From positions 124,001 to 188,000 of the forward strand of contig JAVBMR010000002.1 of the NCBI GenBank assembly GCA_031552235.1: DNA of 64,000 nucleotides, in the 5' to 3' direction. The notes beneath the pieces are model-generated. The model was not told where the DNA came from and searched no databases. It worked only from the letters and a program-made list of their open reading frames with translations. Of this stretch, positions 14,890-24,435 are shown piece after piece (positions within the stretch are counted from its first letter, which is position 1; every line of letters starts with the position of its first letter). This DNA is from WRDF01 sp031552235 (lineage in GTDB: Bacteria > Bacteroidota > Bacteroidia > Bacteroidales > Rikenellaceae). A program made the translations under genes and the position numbers.

Positions 14890-17616
14890 TTACTGCTGTT
14901 TGAGCGCCGCGTGTGCAGCCGCGAGGCGTGCGATCGGCACACGGAACGGAGAGCAGCTCACGTAGTTGAGGCCAGCGTAGTGGCAGAACTCTACCGAGCT
15001 GGGTTCGCCGCCGTGCTCGCCGCAGATACCGCACTTGAGGACGGGGCGTGTGCCGCGGCCTTTGAGTACGGCTTCGCGTACCAGTTGCCCGACGCCGTTC
15101 TGGTCGAGGATCTGGAACGGATCGTTTTTCACGAGGCCTTTTTCGAGGTATATCGGCAGGAACTTGCTGATGTCATCGCGCGAGAACCCGAGGGTCATCT
15201 GCGTGAGGTCGTTCGTTCCGAACGAGAAGAACTCGGCGACTTCGGCGATCTGGTTTGCGGTGACTGCCGCGCGCGGAACCTCGATCATCGTACCCACCAT
15301 GTATTCGATCCTGTCGTTGCGTTCGCAGAACACCTGGTCGGCGACAGTGTCGATGATGTTTTTCTGGTAGCGGAGTTCCTTGTGGTTGCCAACGAGCGGG
15401 ACCATGATCTCGACGTGTACCGGGATGCCTTTCTTCTTCACGTTCATTGCGGCCTCGATGATGGCGCGGGCCTGCATTTCCGTGATCTCGGGGTATGTGT
15501 TGCCCAGGCGGCAGCCGCGGTGTCCGAGCATCGGGTTCACCTCGTGGAGCGACTCTACCTTTTCTTTCACGACTTCGAGGGTGATTCCCATGTCTTTCGC
15601 CATCTCCTGCTGCTCTTTCTCTGTCTGCGGGAGGAACTCGTGGAGTGGCGGGTCGAGAAGGCGCACGGTCACGGCATAGCCGTTCATCACTTCGAACAGC
15701 TGTTCGAAGTCGCCGCGCTGTATCGGGAGGAGTTTCGCGAGGGCTTTGCGGCGTCCTGCTTCGTCGTCGGCGAGGATCATTTCGCGTACCGACTTGATGC
15801 GGTCGCCTTCGAAGAACATGTGCTCGGTACGGCAGAGGCCGATGCCTTCCGCACCGAACTGGAATGCCGTTTTAGCGTCGTTCGGCGTGTCGGCGTTGGC
15901 GCGCACTTTCATGTGGGCGTACTTACCGGCGAGGTCCATGAGCTTGCCGAAATCGCCGTCGAGTTCGGCAGCTTTGGTAGCCACCTGGCCCAGGTAAACT
16001 TCGCCGGTGGTACCGTTGAGCGAGATCGCTTCGCCTTCCTTTATGGTCGTTCCGTTGATAACGAGCGTGCGTGTTTTGTAATCTATCTTGGCTTCGCCGG
16101 CACCCGACACGCAGCATTTACCCATGCCGCGCGCAACAACTGCCGCGTGCGATGTCATACCGCCGCGCGCTGTGAGGATACCCGCCGCAACGTTCATCCC
16201 CTTGAGGTCTTCGGGCGAGGTTTCCACGCGCACGAGGATGGCTTTTTTGCCGCTGGCCGCCAGTTTCTCGGCATCTTCGGCGAAGAACACGATGGGGCCG
16301 CTGGCAGCGCCCGGCGATGCCGGAAGGCCTTTAGTGAGGACTTTGGCGCTCTTAATTGCATCCTTGTCGAATACAGGGTGGAGGAGTTCGTCGAGTTTCG
16401 CGGGCTCGCAGCGAAGGACCGCCGTCTGCTCGTCGATCATGCCCTGGTCGAGCATGTCCATGGCGATCTTGACCATGGCCGCGCCGGTGCGTTTGCCGCT
16501 GCGGGTCTGGAGCATCCAAAGCTTGCCGTCCTGTATCGTGAATTCGAGGTCCTGCATATCTTTGAAGTAGTCTTCCAGATTCTGCTGCGTTTCGTTGAGG
16601 TCTTTGTACGCTTCCGGCATAACTTCTTCGAGCGAAGCGTATTTGGCTTTGCGTTCCTCTTCCGAAACGTTCTGCGCTTTCGCCCAGCGGCGGCTGCCTT
16701 CGAGGGTGATCTGCTGCGGCGTGCGGATACCTGCCACAACGTCCTCGCCCTGTGCGTTTACAAGGTATTCGCCGTTGAAGATGTCTTCACCCGTTGCTGC
16801 GTCGCGGGTGAAGCAAACGCCGGTAGCCGAGTTGTTGCCCATGTTGCCGAACACCATGGCCTGTACGTTGACGGCCGTTCCCCATTCCGCCGGGATGTTG
16901 TTCAGTTTGCGGTAGTAGATCGCGCGATCGTTCATCCAACTCTGGAACACCGAGTTCACGGCGCCCCACAACTGTTCCCACGGATCGGCCGGGAAGTCCT
17001 TGCCGGTCTGTTTCTTAACGGCCGCCTTGAACCTTTTGACCATTTCCTTGAGGTCTTCGGTCGAGAGGTCGGTGTCGTTGTCGACCTTCTTTTCCTCTTT
17101 TATTTCGTCGATGATCACTTCGAACGGGTCGTGGTCTTCCTTGCTTTCGGGTTTCATGCCGAGCACCACGTCGCCGTACATCTGCACGAAGCGGCGGTAG
17201 GAGTCCCATGCGAAGCGGGCGTTGCCCGAACGTTTCGCGATTGCTTCGACCGCTTCGTCGTTAAGCCCGAGGTTGAGGATGGTGTCCATCATACCGGGCA
17301 TCGAGGCGCGTGCGCCCGAACGCACTGACATAAGGAGCGGGTTTTCCTTGCCGCCGAACTGAGCGCCGGTGAGGCTTTCCACGAGTTTCATGGCCTGTTC
17401 CACTTCCGGGCGGATCATCGCTACGGACGCGTCCTTGCCTTTCTGGTAGTACTCCGTACACACTTCGGTCGTGATCGTGAATCCCGGAGGTACGGGGATG
17501 CCGATAAGGTTCATTTCCGCGAGGTTGGCTCCTTTGCCGCCCAGCAGTTCTTTCATTTTGCCGTTGCCCTCGGCTTTCTTGTTCCCGAAGGTGTAGACTC
17601 TTTTAGACTGTGCCAT
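14890..17616 (-). CDS. ppdK: Pyruvate, phosphate dikinase
   Basis: 908 residues, a full-length PPDK that interconverts pyruvate + ATP + Pi with PEP + AMP + PPi. N-terminal ATP-grasp part with LLGGKGANLAEM (about 24-35), phosphohistidine domain with TARGGMTSHAAVVARG (catalytic His 490), C-terminal TIM-barrel with GICGEHGGEPSSVEF carrying the active-site Cys. In anaerobic Bacteroidales it serves glycolysis/gluconeogenesis and PPi use. Probably monocistronic; a hairpin follows the stop. Confidence 0.97.
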   Translation of the reverse strand: MAQSKRVYTFGNKKAEGNGKMKELLGGKGANLAEMNLIGIPVPPGFTITTEVCTEYYQKGKDASVAMIRPEVEQAMKLVESLTGAQFGGKENPLLMSVRSGARASMPGMMDTILNLGLNDEAVEAIAKRSGNARFAWDSYRRFVQMYGDVVLGMKPESKEDHDPFEVIIDEIKEEKKVDNDTDLSTEDLKEMVKRFKAAVKKQTGKDFPADPWEQLWGAVNSVFQSWMNDRAIYYRKLNNIPAEWGTAVNVQAMVFGNMGNNSATGVCFTRDAATGEDIFNGEYLVNAQGEDVVAGIRTPQQITLEGSRRWAKAQNVSEEERKAKYASLEEVMPEAYKDLNETQQNLEDYFKDMQDLEFTIQDGKLWMLQTRSGKRTGAAMVKIAMDMLDQGMIDEQTAVLRCEPAKLDELLHPVFDKDAIKSAKVLTKGLPASPGAASGPIVFFAEDAEKLAASGKKAILVRVETSPEDLKGMNVAAGILTARGGMTSHAAVVARGMGKCCVSGAGEAKIDYKTRTLVINGTTIKEGEAISLNGTTGEVYLGQVATKAAELDGDFGKLMDLAGKYAHMKVRANADTPNDAKTAFQFGAEGIGLCRTEHMFFEGDRIKSVREMILADDEAGRRKALAKLLPIQRGDFEQLFEVMNGYAVTVRLLDPPLHEFLPQTEKEQQEMAKDMGITLEVVKEKVESLHEVNPMLGHRGCRLGNTYPEITEMQARAIIEAAMNVKKKGIPVHVEIMVPLVGNHKELRYQKNIIDTVADQVFCERNDRIEYMVGTMIEVPRAAVTANQIAEVAEFFSFGTNDLTQMTLGFSRDDISKFLPIYLEKGLVKNDPFQILDQNGVGQLVREAVLKGRGTRPVLKCGICGEHGGEPSSVEFCHYAGLNYVSCSPFRVPIARLAAAHAALKQQ

Positions 17617-17696
17617 TGTTCCGTTTGTATTTTATGAAGTTTGTAATTGATAGTCCGATAGTTTGCGAATATAACTATTTTTCCCAGAAAACCAAA

Positions 17697-17722
17697 GGCC
17701 GCCCACATATTGGAGGGCGGCC
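17697..17722 (-). terminator. Terminator of galE
   Basis: Stem GGCCGCCC / GGGCGGCC with a 10-base loop; on the minus strand it is followed by TTTGGTTTT. 17 bases after the galE stop. Confidence 0.8.
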
Positions 17723-17739
17723 GGTGCTGGTTTAATTTC

Positions 17740-18765
17740 TTACTGGATGTTCCTGATGCGCTTTTCCCATGCCCAGGCGGCGGCGAGGGTCTGGTCGAGC
17801 GTGCGCTCGGCCTTCCAGCCCAGTTCGTTGTTGGCGAGCTTGGTGTCGGCCCAAACCGCTTCCACGTCGCCGGCGCGGCGTCCCACTATCTTATAGGGGA
17901 CGTTGACGCCGTTGACTTTCTGGAACGTGCTCAGGAGTTCAAGCACCGATACGGGTATGCCTGTGCCGATGTTGAATATTTCGTATTCCGATTTGTTCTT
18001 GTTTTCGACCATGCGTCGCACGGCAACTACGTGTGCTTTGGCGAGGTCGACCACGTCGATGTAGTCGCGCAGGGCCGATCCGTCGGGCGTGTTGTAGTCG
18101 TCGCCGAACACGCTGAGTTCCTTGCGGATGCCCGCGGCGGTTTGGGTTATGAACGGCACGAGGTTGTTGGGTACGCCTTTCGGGAGTTCGCCAATGAGCG
18201 CCGAGGGGTGCGCGCCCATAGGGTTGAAGTAGCGCAATGCTATGCCTTTGAGGTTCTTATATGCCGCCACGCTGTCGCGCAGGACGTCCTCGCATATCTG
18301 CTTTGTGTTGCCGTAGGGCGATGTCGCGGGCTTGCGCGGGGTCTGCTCCGTGGCCGGGAGGGTGTCGGGCTGGCCATATACTGTGGCCGAAGACGAGAAT
18401 ACGATATTGCCCACGCCGTTCTCGTTCATGAGTTCGAGGATATTCACGAACGAACCCACGTTGTTGCGGTAGTAGAGCAGGGGTTTCTCCACCGATTCGC
18501 CCACGGCCTTGCTGGCCGCGAAGTGGATGACCGAGTCGAATTTATATTTCTTGAAAACTTTTTCGAGCTGCTCGCGGCTGTTGCAGTCGGCCTTCTCGAA
18601 CGGCACGTCCACGCCTGTGATCTTGCGCACGCCTTCAACGGCGTCCATGTCAGAGTTCGAAAGGTCGTCCGCGATGACAACCCCGAAACCGGCGTTGATG
18701 AGTTCTACGGCGGTGTGTGTACCTATGAAACCGGCGCCTCCGGTAACCAATACAGTGTTTTTCAT
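17740..18765 (-). CDS. galE: UDP-glucose 4-epimerase
   Basis: 341 residues, extended SDR fold. NAD-binding GGAGFIG (9-15), catalytic YxxxK in SPYGNTKQ (about 150-158, Tyr and Lys), substrate-binding RYFNPMGAHPSALIGE, and the C-terminal EAVWADTKLANNELGW typical of GalE. Converts UDP-glucose and UDP-galactose for glycan synthesis. Divergent from manA with 139 bases between. Confidence 0.95.
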   Translation of the reverse strand: MKNTVLVTGGAGFIGTHTAVELINAGFGVVIADDLSNSDMDAVEGVRKITGVDVPFEKADCNSREQLEKVFKKYKFDSVIHFAASKAVGESVEKPLLYYRNNVGSFVNILELMNENGVGNIVFSSSATVYGQPDTLPATEQTPRKPATSPYGNTKQICEDVLRDSVAAYKNLKGIALRYFNPMGAHPSALIGELPKGVPNNLVPFITQTAAGIRKELSVFGDDYNTPDGSALRDYIDVVDLAKAHVVAVRRMVENKNKSEYEIFNIGTGIPVSVLELLSTFQKVNGVNVPYKIVGRRAGDVEAVWADTKLANNELGWKAERTLDQTLAAAWAWEKRIRNIQ

Positions 18766-18807
18766 ATCTTGGGTTTAAATTTATATCGGGTCGTTGCCAA
18801 TAGGGTT

Positions 18808-18815
18808 CAAAAATA
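18808..18815 (-). promoter_or_regulatory. -7 box for galE
   Basis: TATTTTTG on the minus strand, 43 bases upstream of the galE ATG. -33 not found. Confidence 0.4.
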
Positions 18816-18858
18816 CAAAATCTTATGAATCATTCGCCGGAATCAGTCAAAAAAGAGT

Positions 18859-18866
18859 TATTTTTG
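18859..18866 (+). promoter_or_regulatory. -7 box for manA
   Basis: TATTTTTG, 38 bases upstream of the ATG at 18905. -33 not found. Confidence 0.4.
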
Positions 18867-18904
18867 CGCCATAGTCAATCAAGTCAATCAAAATACGTAG
18901 AAAT

Positions 18905-19873
18905 ATGCTGTATCCGTTGAAATTCAAACCGCGCTTCAAGGAGCGCATCTGGGGCGGCACCACGCTCGCCGAAAAGATGGGCAAGAAACTGCCCGAGGGA
19001 AAAAAAATAGGCGAAAGCTGGGAATTGTCCGGAGTGGAGGGCGACATATCGGTCGTCGCGAACGGCAAACTCAAGGGCAATAACCTTGAAGAGCTGATCG
19101 AGGTCTACATGGGCGAGCTGGTCGGCGAAAAGGTTTTTTCCAGATTCGGCATCGAGTTTCCGCTTCTTATCAAGTTGATCGACGCCCGCGACGTGCTTTC
19201 GATACAGGTGCATCCCGACGACGAACTTGCCCGCGAACGCCACAATTCCTACGGCAAGACCGAAATGTGGTATGTTGTGGGCAACGAGTCTGGAGCGTTC
19301 CTCTATGTGGGTTTCAACGGGAAAGTAAGCCGCGAGCAGTACCTCGACGCCGTCGCGAAAGGCACGCTTCCCGAACTTCTTGCGAAATACGAGGTTAAGC
19401 CGGGCGATGCCTATTTCATACCCGCCGGGACGATTCACGCCATCGGCAAAGGCCTTCTGATCGCCGAGATACAGCAGACTTCCGACGTTACCTACCGCGT
19501 GGACGACTGGGGTCGCGTGGACGACAACGGCAAACCGCGCGAACTGCACACGGAACTCGCCATAGACGCCATAGATTTCGGCGAGCCGCAAGACCTGAAC
19601 GTTACGGCCGCGCCGATAGTCAACGAGCCGGTCAATATCGCCGACAGCCAGTATTTCACGACCAACGAGATAGAGGTTGACGGTACGGTGGAACGCGATT
19701 ACGCGCCGATAGATTCCTTTGTGATATACATGTGCCTCGAAGGTTCGCTCAAGGTGGGCTGGGCGGAAGGCGAGGAGACGCTCGCGCAGGGTGAAACCAT
19801 GCTGATCCCTGCCGAAATCGACAGCGTGACGCTCACCGGCAAAGGCAACCTGCTGGAGGTTTACGTGAAGTAA
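18905..19873 (+). CDS. manA: Mannose-6-phosphate isomerase (type I)
   Basis: 322 residues, short type I enzyme as in Firmicutes and Bacteroidetes. RIWGGTTLAEKMGK near the N-terminus, zinc-site QVHPDDELA (about 98-106), and GDAYFIPAGTIHAIGKG (about 166-182) with the second metal-site His. Interconverts fructose-6-P and mannose-6-P. With galE next door and manC at 52442 it supplies sugar nucleotides for surface glycans. Confidence 0.93.
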   Translation: MLYPLKFKPRFKERIWGGTTLAEKMGKKLPEGKKIGESWELSGVEGDISVVANGKLKGNNLEELIEVYMGELVGEKVFSRFGIEFPLLIKLIDARDVLSIQVHPDDELARERHNSYGKTEMWYVVGNESGAFLYVGFNGKVSREQYLDAVAKGTLPELLAKYEVKPGDAYFIPAGTIHAIGKGLLIAEIQQTSDVTYRVDDWGRVDDNGKPRELHTELAIDAIDFGEPQDLNVTAAPIVNEPVNIADSQYFTTNEIEVDGTVERDYAPIDSFVIYMCLEGSLKVGWAEGEETLAQGETMLIPAEIDSVTLTGKGNLLEVYVK

Positions 19874-19914
19874 TTTATGCGGAATTTCCCGCCTTACGTT
19901 GTTGATTTGCAAGA

Positions 19915-20022
19915 GGAATTCCGGCTTGCAAAGCAGGCCGTCAGCCCGCAGCCACCCGGCGCGGAGGGATGATTCCCGCCTTCGGCTCGATTCATCTTCC
20001 GCTGGCTGCGAGCCGAATCCCC
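19915..20022. repeat. Family B element, copy 2
   Basis: Core GCAGGCCGTCAGCCCGCAGC and CCACCCGGCGCGGAGGG with the downstream arm TTCCGCTGGCTGCGAGCCG matches 14674-14765 and 44620-44722. Long stem between CGCAGCCA and TGGCTGCG. The outer terminal repeats are only weakly kept here. The rest of the 19874-20285 gap holds a terminator and the metG promoter. Confidence 0.65.
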
Positions 20023-20076
20023 TGTGGGATATTCTGATTATCATAAGACAAGGCCTTAAATAGGCACGGTAGCTAA

Positions 20077-20109
20077 AACGCCTGCCGCGGACAATCCGCG
20101 GCAGGCGTT
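20077..20109. terminator. Strong terminator-like hairpin before metG
   Basis: 15-bp perfect stem AACGCCTGCCGCGGA / TCCGCGGCAGGCGTT with loop CAA, followed by TCGCTGTTTT. Presumably ends manA transcription. Confidence 0.7.
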
Positions 20110-20217
20110 TCGCTGTTTTGGCGGCATGCGCAGCCACGTTTTTTAACATTCCCCGGCGGATTTGAAGAAATTCGCAATTTTACGATGCCCAAAGATGGCG
20201 GAACAGGGAAAAAGATG

Positions 20218-20225
20218 TAACTTTG
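20218..20225 (+). promoter_or_regulatory. -7 box for metG
   Basis: TAACTTTG, 60 bases upstream of the start codon. Confidence 0.45.
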
Positions 20226-20285
20226 CCCGAAGTGTTTTTTATAATCAACGGGAGTTTCATTTAAGAAACCCACGCAACTAACGGG

Positions 20286-22337
20286 ATGCAAATGAAGAAG
20301 TACAATCGTTACCTTGTCACATCGGCGCTGCCTTATGCCAACGGGCCTGTCCATATCGGTCACCTCGCGGGCGTGTACGTGCCGTCGGATATCTATGTGC
20401 GTTACCTCAGGCTCAAGGGCGAGGATGTGGTGTGGGTCTGCGGGTCCGACGAACACGGCGTGCCGATCACGCTCAAAGCCCGCGCCGAAGGCGTCACGCC
20501 GCAGGATGTCGTGGACAAGTACAACGCGATGATAAAGGCCTCGTTCGAAGAGCTGGGCATCTCGTTCGACATATACTCGCGCACAACATCCCCGACCCAC
20601 TATAAAACCGCGTCGGACTTCTTCCGCGTGCTGTATGACAAAGGCGAATTCACGGAGCAGACCTCGATGCAGTTCTACGACGAGGAGGCGAAAGTATTCC
20701 TTGCCGACCGCTATATAATGGGTACGTGTCCCCACTGTCAGAACGAGAGGGCCTACGGCGACCAGTGCGAGAAGTGCGGAAGCACGCTCAACGCCACCGA
20801 CCTCATCAACCCGAAGAGTACCATCACGGGTTCGGTGCCGGTCATGAGGGAAACCAAACACTGGTACCTCCCGCTCGACAAGCACGAGAAATTCCTGCGC
20901 GAATGGATACTCGACGGACATAAAGAATGGAAAGCCAACGTGTACGGGCAGTGCAAAAGCTGGCTCGACCTTGGCTTGCAGCCGCGCGCCGTTAGCCGCG
21001 ACCTCGACTGGGGTATCCCCGTTCCGGTCGAAGGCGCCGAAGGCAAAGTGCTTTACGTGTGGTTCGACGCGCCGATAGGCTATATCTCGGCGACCAAAGA
21101 CCTCACACCCGACTGGGAAAAATACTGGAAAAGCGAGGACACCAAGATGGTGCACTTCATAGGCAAGGACAACATCGTGTTCCACTGCATCGTTTTCCCC
21201 GCCATGCTCAAGGCTCACGGCGGTTTCATACTTCCCGAGAACGTGCCGGCCAACGAATTCCTCAACCTCGAAGGCGACAAAATTTCGACCTCGCGCAACT
21301 GGGCTGTATGGCTCCACGAATACCTCAAAGACTTCCCCGGCAAGCAGGATATGCTACGCTATGTCCTGTGTGCCAACGCGCCCGAAACCAAGGACAACGA
21401 CTTCACATGGAAGGACTTCCAGGTACGCGTGAACAACGAACTGGTTGCCGTGCTGGGCAACTTCGTGAACCGCGCACTGGTGCTTACCGAGAAATATTTC
21501 GAAGGCAAAGTCCCGGCGCTCGGCGCACTGACCGACTACGATAAAGATATTCTCGGTGAACTGCCGCAACTGCGCGCTTCGCTCGAAGAAAATATAGAGA
21601 ATTACCGTTTCCGCGAAGCGCTCAAGGACGCCATGTCCATCGCGCGCCTCGGTAACAAATACCTCGCCGACACCGAACCGTGGAAGGTTGTCAAGGAAGA
21701 TCCGAGCAGGGTGGCTACGATACTCAACGTCGCGCTGCAGATCACGGCCAACCTCGCGATAGCCTCGGAGCCGTTCATGCCGTTCACATCGGCCAAGATA
21801 CTCAGGATGTTGAACGCGGAGCCGTTCGGATGGGACCACCTCGGCCGTACTGACCTCATCGCCGCAGGGCATAAGATCGGTATCCCGGAGCTGCTGTTCG
21901 AAAAAGTGGAGGACAGCGTGGTCGAACAGCAGTTGCAGAAACTTGCCGACACGCGCAGGCAGAACCAGATACAGGAAGCCGGCGGCGGGGCCATAGAGCC
22001 ACAGAAGGACACCATATCGTTCGACGATTTCGGGGCTATGGATATCCGTGTTTCCACTGTTCTGGCCGCCGAAAAGGTTGCCAAAACCAAAAAACTGCTG
22101 AAGCTTACTATCGACACGGGCATAGACAAGCGCGAGATAGTTTCGGGGATCGCGGAATACTACACGCCCGAGGAGATGGTTGGGAAACAGGTGCTTGTGC
22201 TGGTGAACCTCGCCCCGCGCGAACTCAAAGGGATCGTGTCGCAGGGCATGATACTGATGGCGAGCGACCCGGCCACCGGAAAACTTTCGCTCGTTTCGCC
22301 CGCCGACAAGGTCAAAAGCGGAGCGGCGATAGGGTAA
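20286..22337 (+). CDS. metG: Methionyl-tRNA synthetase with C-terminal tRNA-binding domain
   Basis: 683 residues. HIGH motif 23-26, zinc-binding CPHC and CEKC pairs near 145-165, KMSKS-like DKISTSRN (about 338-345), anticodon-binding helices, then a separate EMAPII-like tRNA-binding domain at about 575-683 (FGAMDIRVSTVLAAEKV; GIVSQGMILMA). Charges tRNA-Met for initiation and elongation. ATG at 20292 two codons later is an equally good start. A REP-like hairpin begins on the base after the stop codon. Confidence 0.96.
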   Translation: MQMKKYNRYLVTSALPYANGPVHIGHLAGVYVPSDIYVRYLRLKGEDVVWVCGSDEHGVPITLKARAEGVTPQDVVDKYNAMIKASFEELGISFDIYSRTTSPTHYKTASDFFRVLYDKGEFTEQTSMQFYDEEAKVFLADRYIMGTCPHCQNERAYGDQCEKCGSTLNATDLINPKSTITGSVPVMRETKHWYLPLDKHEKFLREWILDGHKEWKANVYGQCKSWLDLGLQPRAVSRDLDWGIPVPVEGAEGKVLYVWFDAPIGYISATKDLTPDWEKYWKSEDTKMVHFIGKDNIVFHCIVFPAMLKAHGGFILPENVPANEFLNLEGDKISTSRNWAVWLHEYLKDFPGKQDMLRYVLCANAPETKDNDFTWKDFQVRVNNELVAVLGNFVNRALVLTEKYFEGKVPALGALTDYDKDILGELPQLRASLEENIENYRFREALKDAMSIARLGNKYLADTEPWKVVKEDPSRVATILNVALQITANLAIASEPFMPFTSAKILRMLNAEPFGWDHLGRTDLIAAGHKIGIPELLFEKVEDSVVEQQLQKLADTRRQNQIQEAGGGAIEPQKDTISFDDFGAMDIRVSTVLAAEKVAKTKKLLKLTIDTGIDKREIVSGIAEYYTPEEMVGKQVLVLVNLAPRELKGIVSQGMILMASDPATGKLSLVSPADKVKSGAAIG

Positions 22338-22351
22338 GTGCCTCCCGGCAC
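22338..22351 (+). repeat. Family E (REP-like) head hairpin abutting the metG stop codon
   Basis: GTGCC-TCCC-GGCAC begins on the base after TAA and is followed by ACAGCATTGAC, a diverged form of the ACGGACAGAGC flank seen elsewhere. Solo copy; no partner tail hairpin recognised. Confidence 0.5.
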
Positions 22352-22426
22352 ACAGCATTGACATGGAGGTCGGTGTTTGCCTGAATGTGATGCGGCTATA
22401 AGATACGCTGTTTTGAAGATGAAATT

Positions 22427-22747
22427 ATGATCGTAACAGTATCGGTACTCGGGTTTTGTGCGCTTCTTTGCTTGGTTCTCGGGGGTATATTCCTCAACGG
22501 CAAAGGCGTAGGTATGATAAACATGCCCGCAGAAAGAAAGGCCGAGTGGGACGAAAAAGAGCTGTGCAGGTTCGTGGGCCGGTTTATGATATTTCTGACA
22601 CTGTGCCTCGTGTTGCTGCTGATGTCGATACATTTAGGGTGGCGTTATTTGGAGATCACAGGCTTTGTGTTGGTTTTGATAGGAAGCTTTTACGTGATTT
22701 CGAGGCTTTTGACGCCGGTAAAAAAGAAAACAAACAAAACAAAATAA
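22427..22747 (+). CDS. DUF3784-like small membrane protein
   Basis: 106 residues, three predicted helices (about 3-22, 50-68, 72-92) with a Lys-rich end. LGGIFLNGKGVGMINMPAERKAEWDEKELCRFVGRF (short form GKGVGMIN, WDEKELCRFVG) matches the DUF3784 pattern of a Gly-Lys-Gly segment followed by a cytosolic D/E-rich loop. Function unknown. Fifteen bases before ilvE, so probably co-transcribed with it. Confidence 0.65.
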   Translation: MIVTVSVLGFCALLCLVLGGIFLNGKGVGMINMPAERKAEWDEKELCRFVGRFMIFLTLCLVLLLMSIHLGWRYLEITGFVLVLIGSFYVISRLLTPVKKKTNKTK

Positions 22748-22761
22748 CATTTTACATAAAA

Positions 22762-23778
22762 ATGGAAAATATAGATTGGGGGAATCTGGGTTTCGGGTAT
22801 ATGAAAACCGATTTCAACGTGCGCTCATACTGGCGCGACGGTAAGTGGGGGACGCTTACGGTGACCAATGAGGAAACGGTGACGATGCACATAGCCGCCA
22901 CCTGCCTCCATTACGGGCAGGAGGCGTTCGAGGGCCTGAAGGCATACCGTGGCAAGGACGGCGAGGTGCGCCTGTTCCGTGTCGTGGAGAACGCGCGCCG
23001 TATGGCCCGCACGGCAGAGTACACAAGGATGGCGCCTCCGACCGAGGAGCTGTTCGTGGAAGCCGTGAAGATGGCGGTCGAGGCCAACAGCCGCTTCATT
23101 CCGCCTTATGGTACTGGTGCGTCGCTCTATATCCGCCCGCTGCTGATCGGGACCGGCCCCCAGGTGGGCGTGAAACCTGCCGACGAGTACCTGTTCATGG
23201 TATTCGTAACCCCGGTAGGCCCATATTATAAGACGGGCTTCAACGCCATCAAGGTCATGATAGACCGTGAACACGACCGTGCCGCACCCCGCGGTACGGG
23301 TAATATCAAAGTCGGTGGAAACTACGCGGCCAGCCTCATGTCGGCCGAAATAGGCCATCAGAAAGGCTTCCCGAGCGTGCTTTACCTCGACTCGTGCGAG
23401 AAGAAATACATAGACGAGTCCGGTGCGGCAAATTTCTTCGCCATCCGCGACGGAGCTTACATAACGCCGGAGTCGCCCTCGATCCTGCCTTCGATAACAA
23501 ATATGAGCCTCAGGCAGTTGGCTGAAGATATGGGCCTGAGGGTCGAAAGCCGCAAGGTGGATATCGCCGAACTGCCGACATTCGAAGAGGCTGCTTCCTG
23601 CGGAACCGCGGCAGTGATCTCGCCCATCGGCAAGGTGTGCGATTTCGAAGAGGATAAGGTATATACATACGGCGATGGCGTAACTGCCGGGCCGTGGACT
23701 ACGAAGCTCTACGAAACGCTCCGCGGCATACAGTACGGCGAACTGCCCGACCCGTATGGCTGGACGACAGTGCTGTAG
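22762..23778 (+). CDS. ilvE: Branched-chain amino acid aminotransferase
   Basis: 338 residues starting at ATG 22762 (MENIDWGNLGFGYMKTDFN); the longer frame upstream belongs to the DUF3784-like gene region. Class IV PLP fold with the PLP lysine in NIKVGGNYAASL (about 188-199), LYLDSCEKKYIDESGAANFF, and the phosphate-binding GTAAVISPIG near the end. Transfers amino groups between glutamate and Leu/Ile/Val. Terminator follows. Confidence 0.95.
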   Translation: MENIDWGNLGFGYMKTDFNVRSYWRDGKWGTLTVTNEETVTMHIAATCLHYGQEAFEGLKAYRGKDGEVRLFRVVENARRMARTAEYTRMAPPTEELFVEAVKMAVEANSRFIPPYGTGASLYIRPLLIGTGPQVGVKPADEYLFMVFVTPVGPYYKTGFNAIKVMIDREHDRAAPRGTGNIKVGGNYAASLMSAEIGHQKGFPSVLYLDSCEKKYIDESGAANFFAIRDGAYITPESPSILPSITNMSLRQLAEDMGLRVESRKVDIAELPTFEEAASCGTAAVISPIGKVCDFEEDKVYTYGDGVTAGPWTTKLYETLRGIQYGELPDPYGWTTVL

Positions 23779-23795
23779 CCTTACGGCGACAGGTT

Positions 23796-23829
23796 AAAAA
23801 CCGGAGGGATTTTGTCCTGCCGGTTTTTT
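23796..23829 (+). terminator. Terminator of ilvE
   Basis: AAAAACCGG stem with CCGGTTTTTTT, partly extended by AGG/CCT, 17 bases after the stop. Confidence 0.75.
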
Positions 23830-23956
23830 TGTGACGTTTATTCGCAATAGTACTCCTATGCGGCGAGCGGAGCGCGGCCGGATGATCAGCGGCAGGCTGG
23901 TCATCTACTTCTTTGGTTCGTTCGCATCCTCCGCCGCTTATGGCGTTGTCATTATT

Positions 23957-24022
23957 CACATCCCGCAGCTCGGCGATGAAATCGCCGAGCCGCGGGATGT
24001 GGCAGTTGCCACAGGCAACCGC
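23957..24022. repeat. Family C double hairpin, copy 1
   Basis: CACATCCCGC / GCGGGATGTG stem (23957-23966 with 23992-24001), with an inner GGCGAT-GAA-ATCGCC arm, then a second hairpin GGTTGCC-type (GTTGCCACAGGCAAC). Preceded by CATTATT as in copy 3 at 38669. Part of the gene-free gap 23779-24435. Confidence 0.7.
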
Positions 24023-24168
24023 ATCCTTATAAACAACCGGTAGTTTGCTGCGTTTTTGTGTTAATTTTAGGCTGCGGAGGCGATGCCGATGGCATCGTGC
24101 CGCCGGAAATGACGCCTGTCGCGGCATGTGCGGTCTTTGCAGTACCCCGTAGCTTGCGGTGAGCGAGT

Positions 24169-24286
24169 TTATTGTTTGCTGTTAATGGTGAAAAAACCCG
24201 CAATTTGATTGCGGCTACTTTCAGTTTCTATAAATTTTTGTTTTTTTTCGATTCGTCCGTTCTTCATCGCCGCCCGCCGCTCCCCA
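24169..24286. repeat. Dispersed repeat family F, copy 2
   Basis: Same orientation match to 2851-2964. Contains an extra palindrome CCGCAAT-TTG-ATTGCGG that is degenerate in copy 1. Ends near CGCCGCTCC in both. Remainder of the gap to 24435 is unassigned apart from the tyrS promoter. Confidence 0.7.
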
Positions 24287-24411
24287 TACGGCGGGCGATA
24301 ACTTCGCCCTTCGCCGGCAGCGGGCTTGTTTTTAACGTTGGCGTAAACCGGCGTGTAATTGCCATCATGCATAAAAAATGAGATATCTGGTCGGGGCATG
24401 GAAAAAAATCG

Positions 24412-24419
24412 TATTTTTG
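24412..24419 (+). promoter_or_regulatory. -7 box for tyrS
   Basis: TATTTTTG, 16 bases before the ATG at 24436, giving a very short leader. Confidence 0.4.
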
Positions 24420-24435
24420 CCATCTGTAAACTTTT

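Noticed and set aside
14911..17328. 805-codon plus-strand frame opposite ppdK
   Set aside because: Antisense shadow of a conserved full-length PPDK; composition typical of reversed GC-rich codons.
24172..24381. 69-codon frame in the tyrS upstream gap
   Set aside because: Lies over the family F repeat; the other copy at 2851 does not keep the frame, so it is unlikely to be coding.
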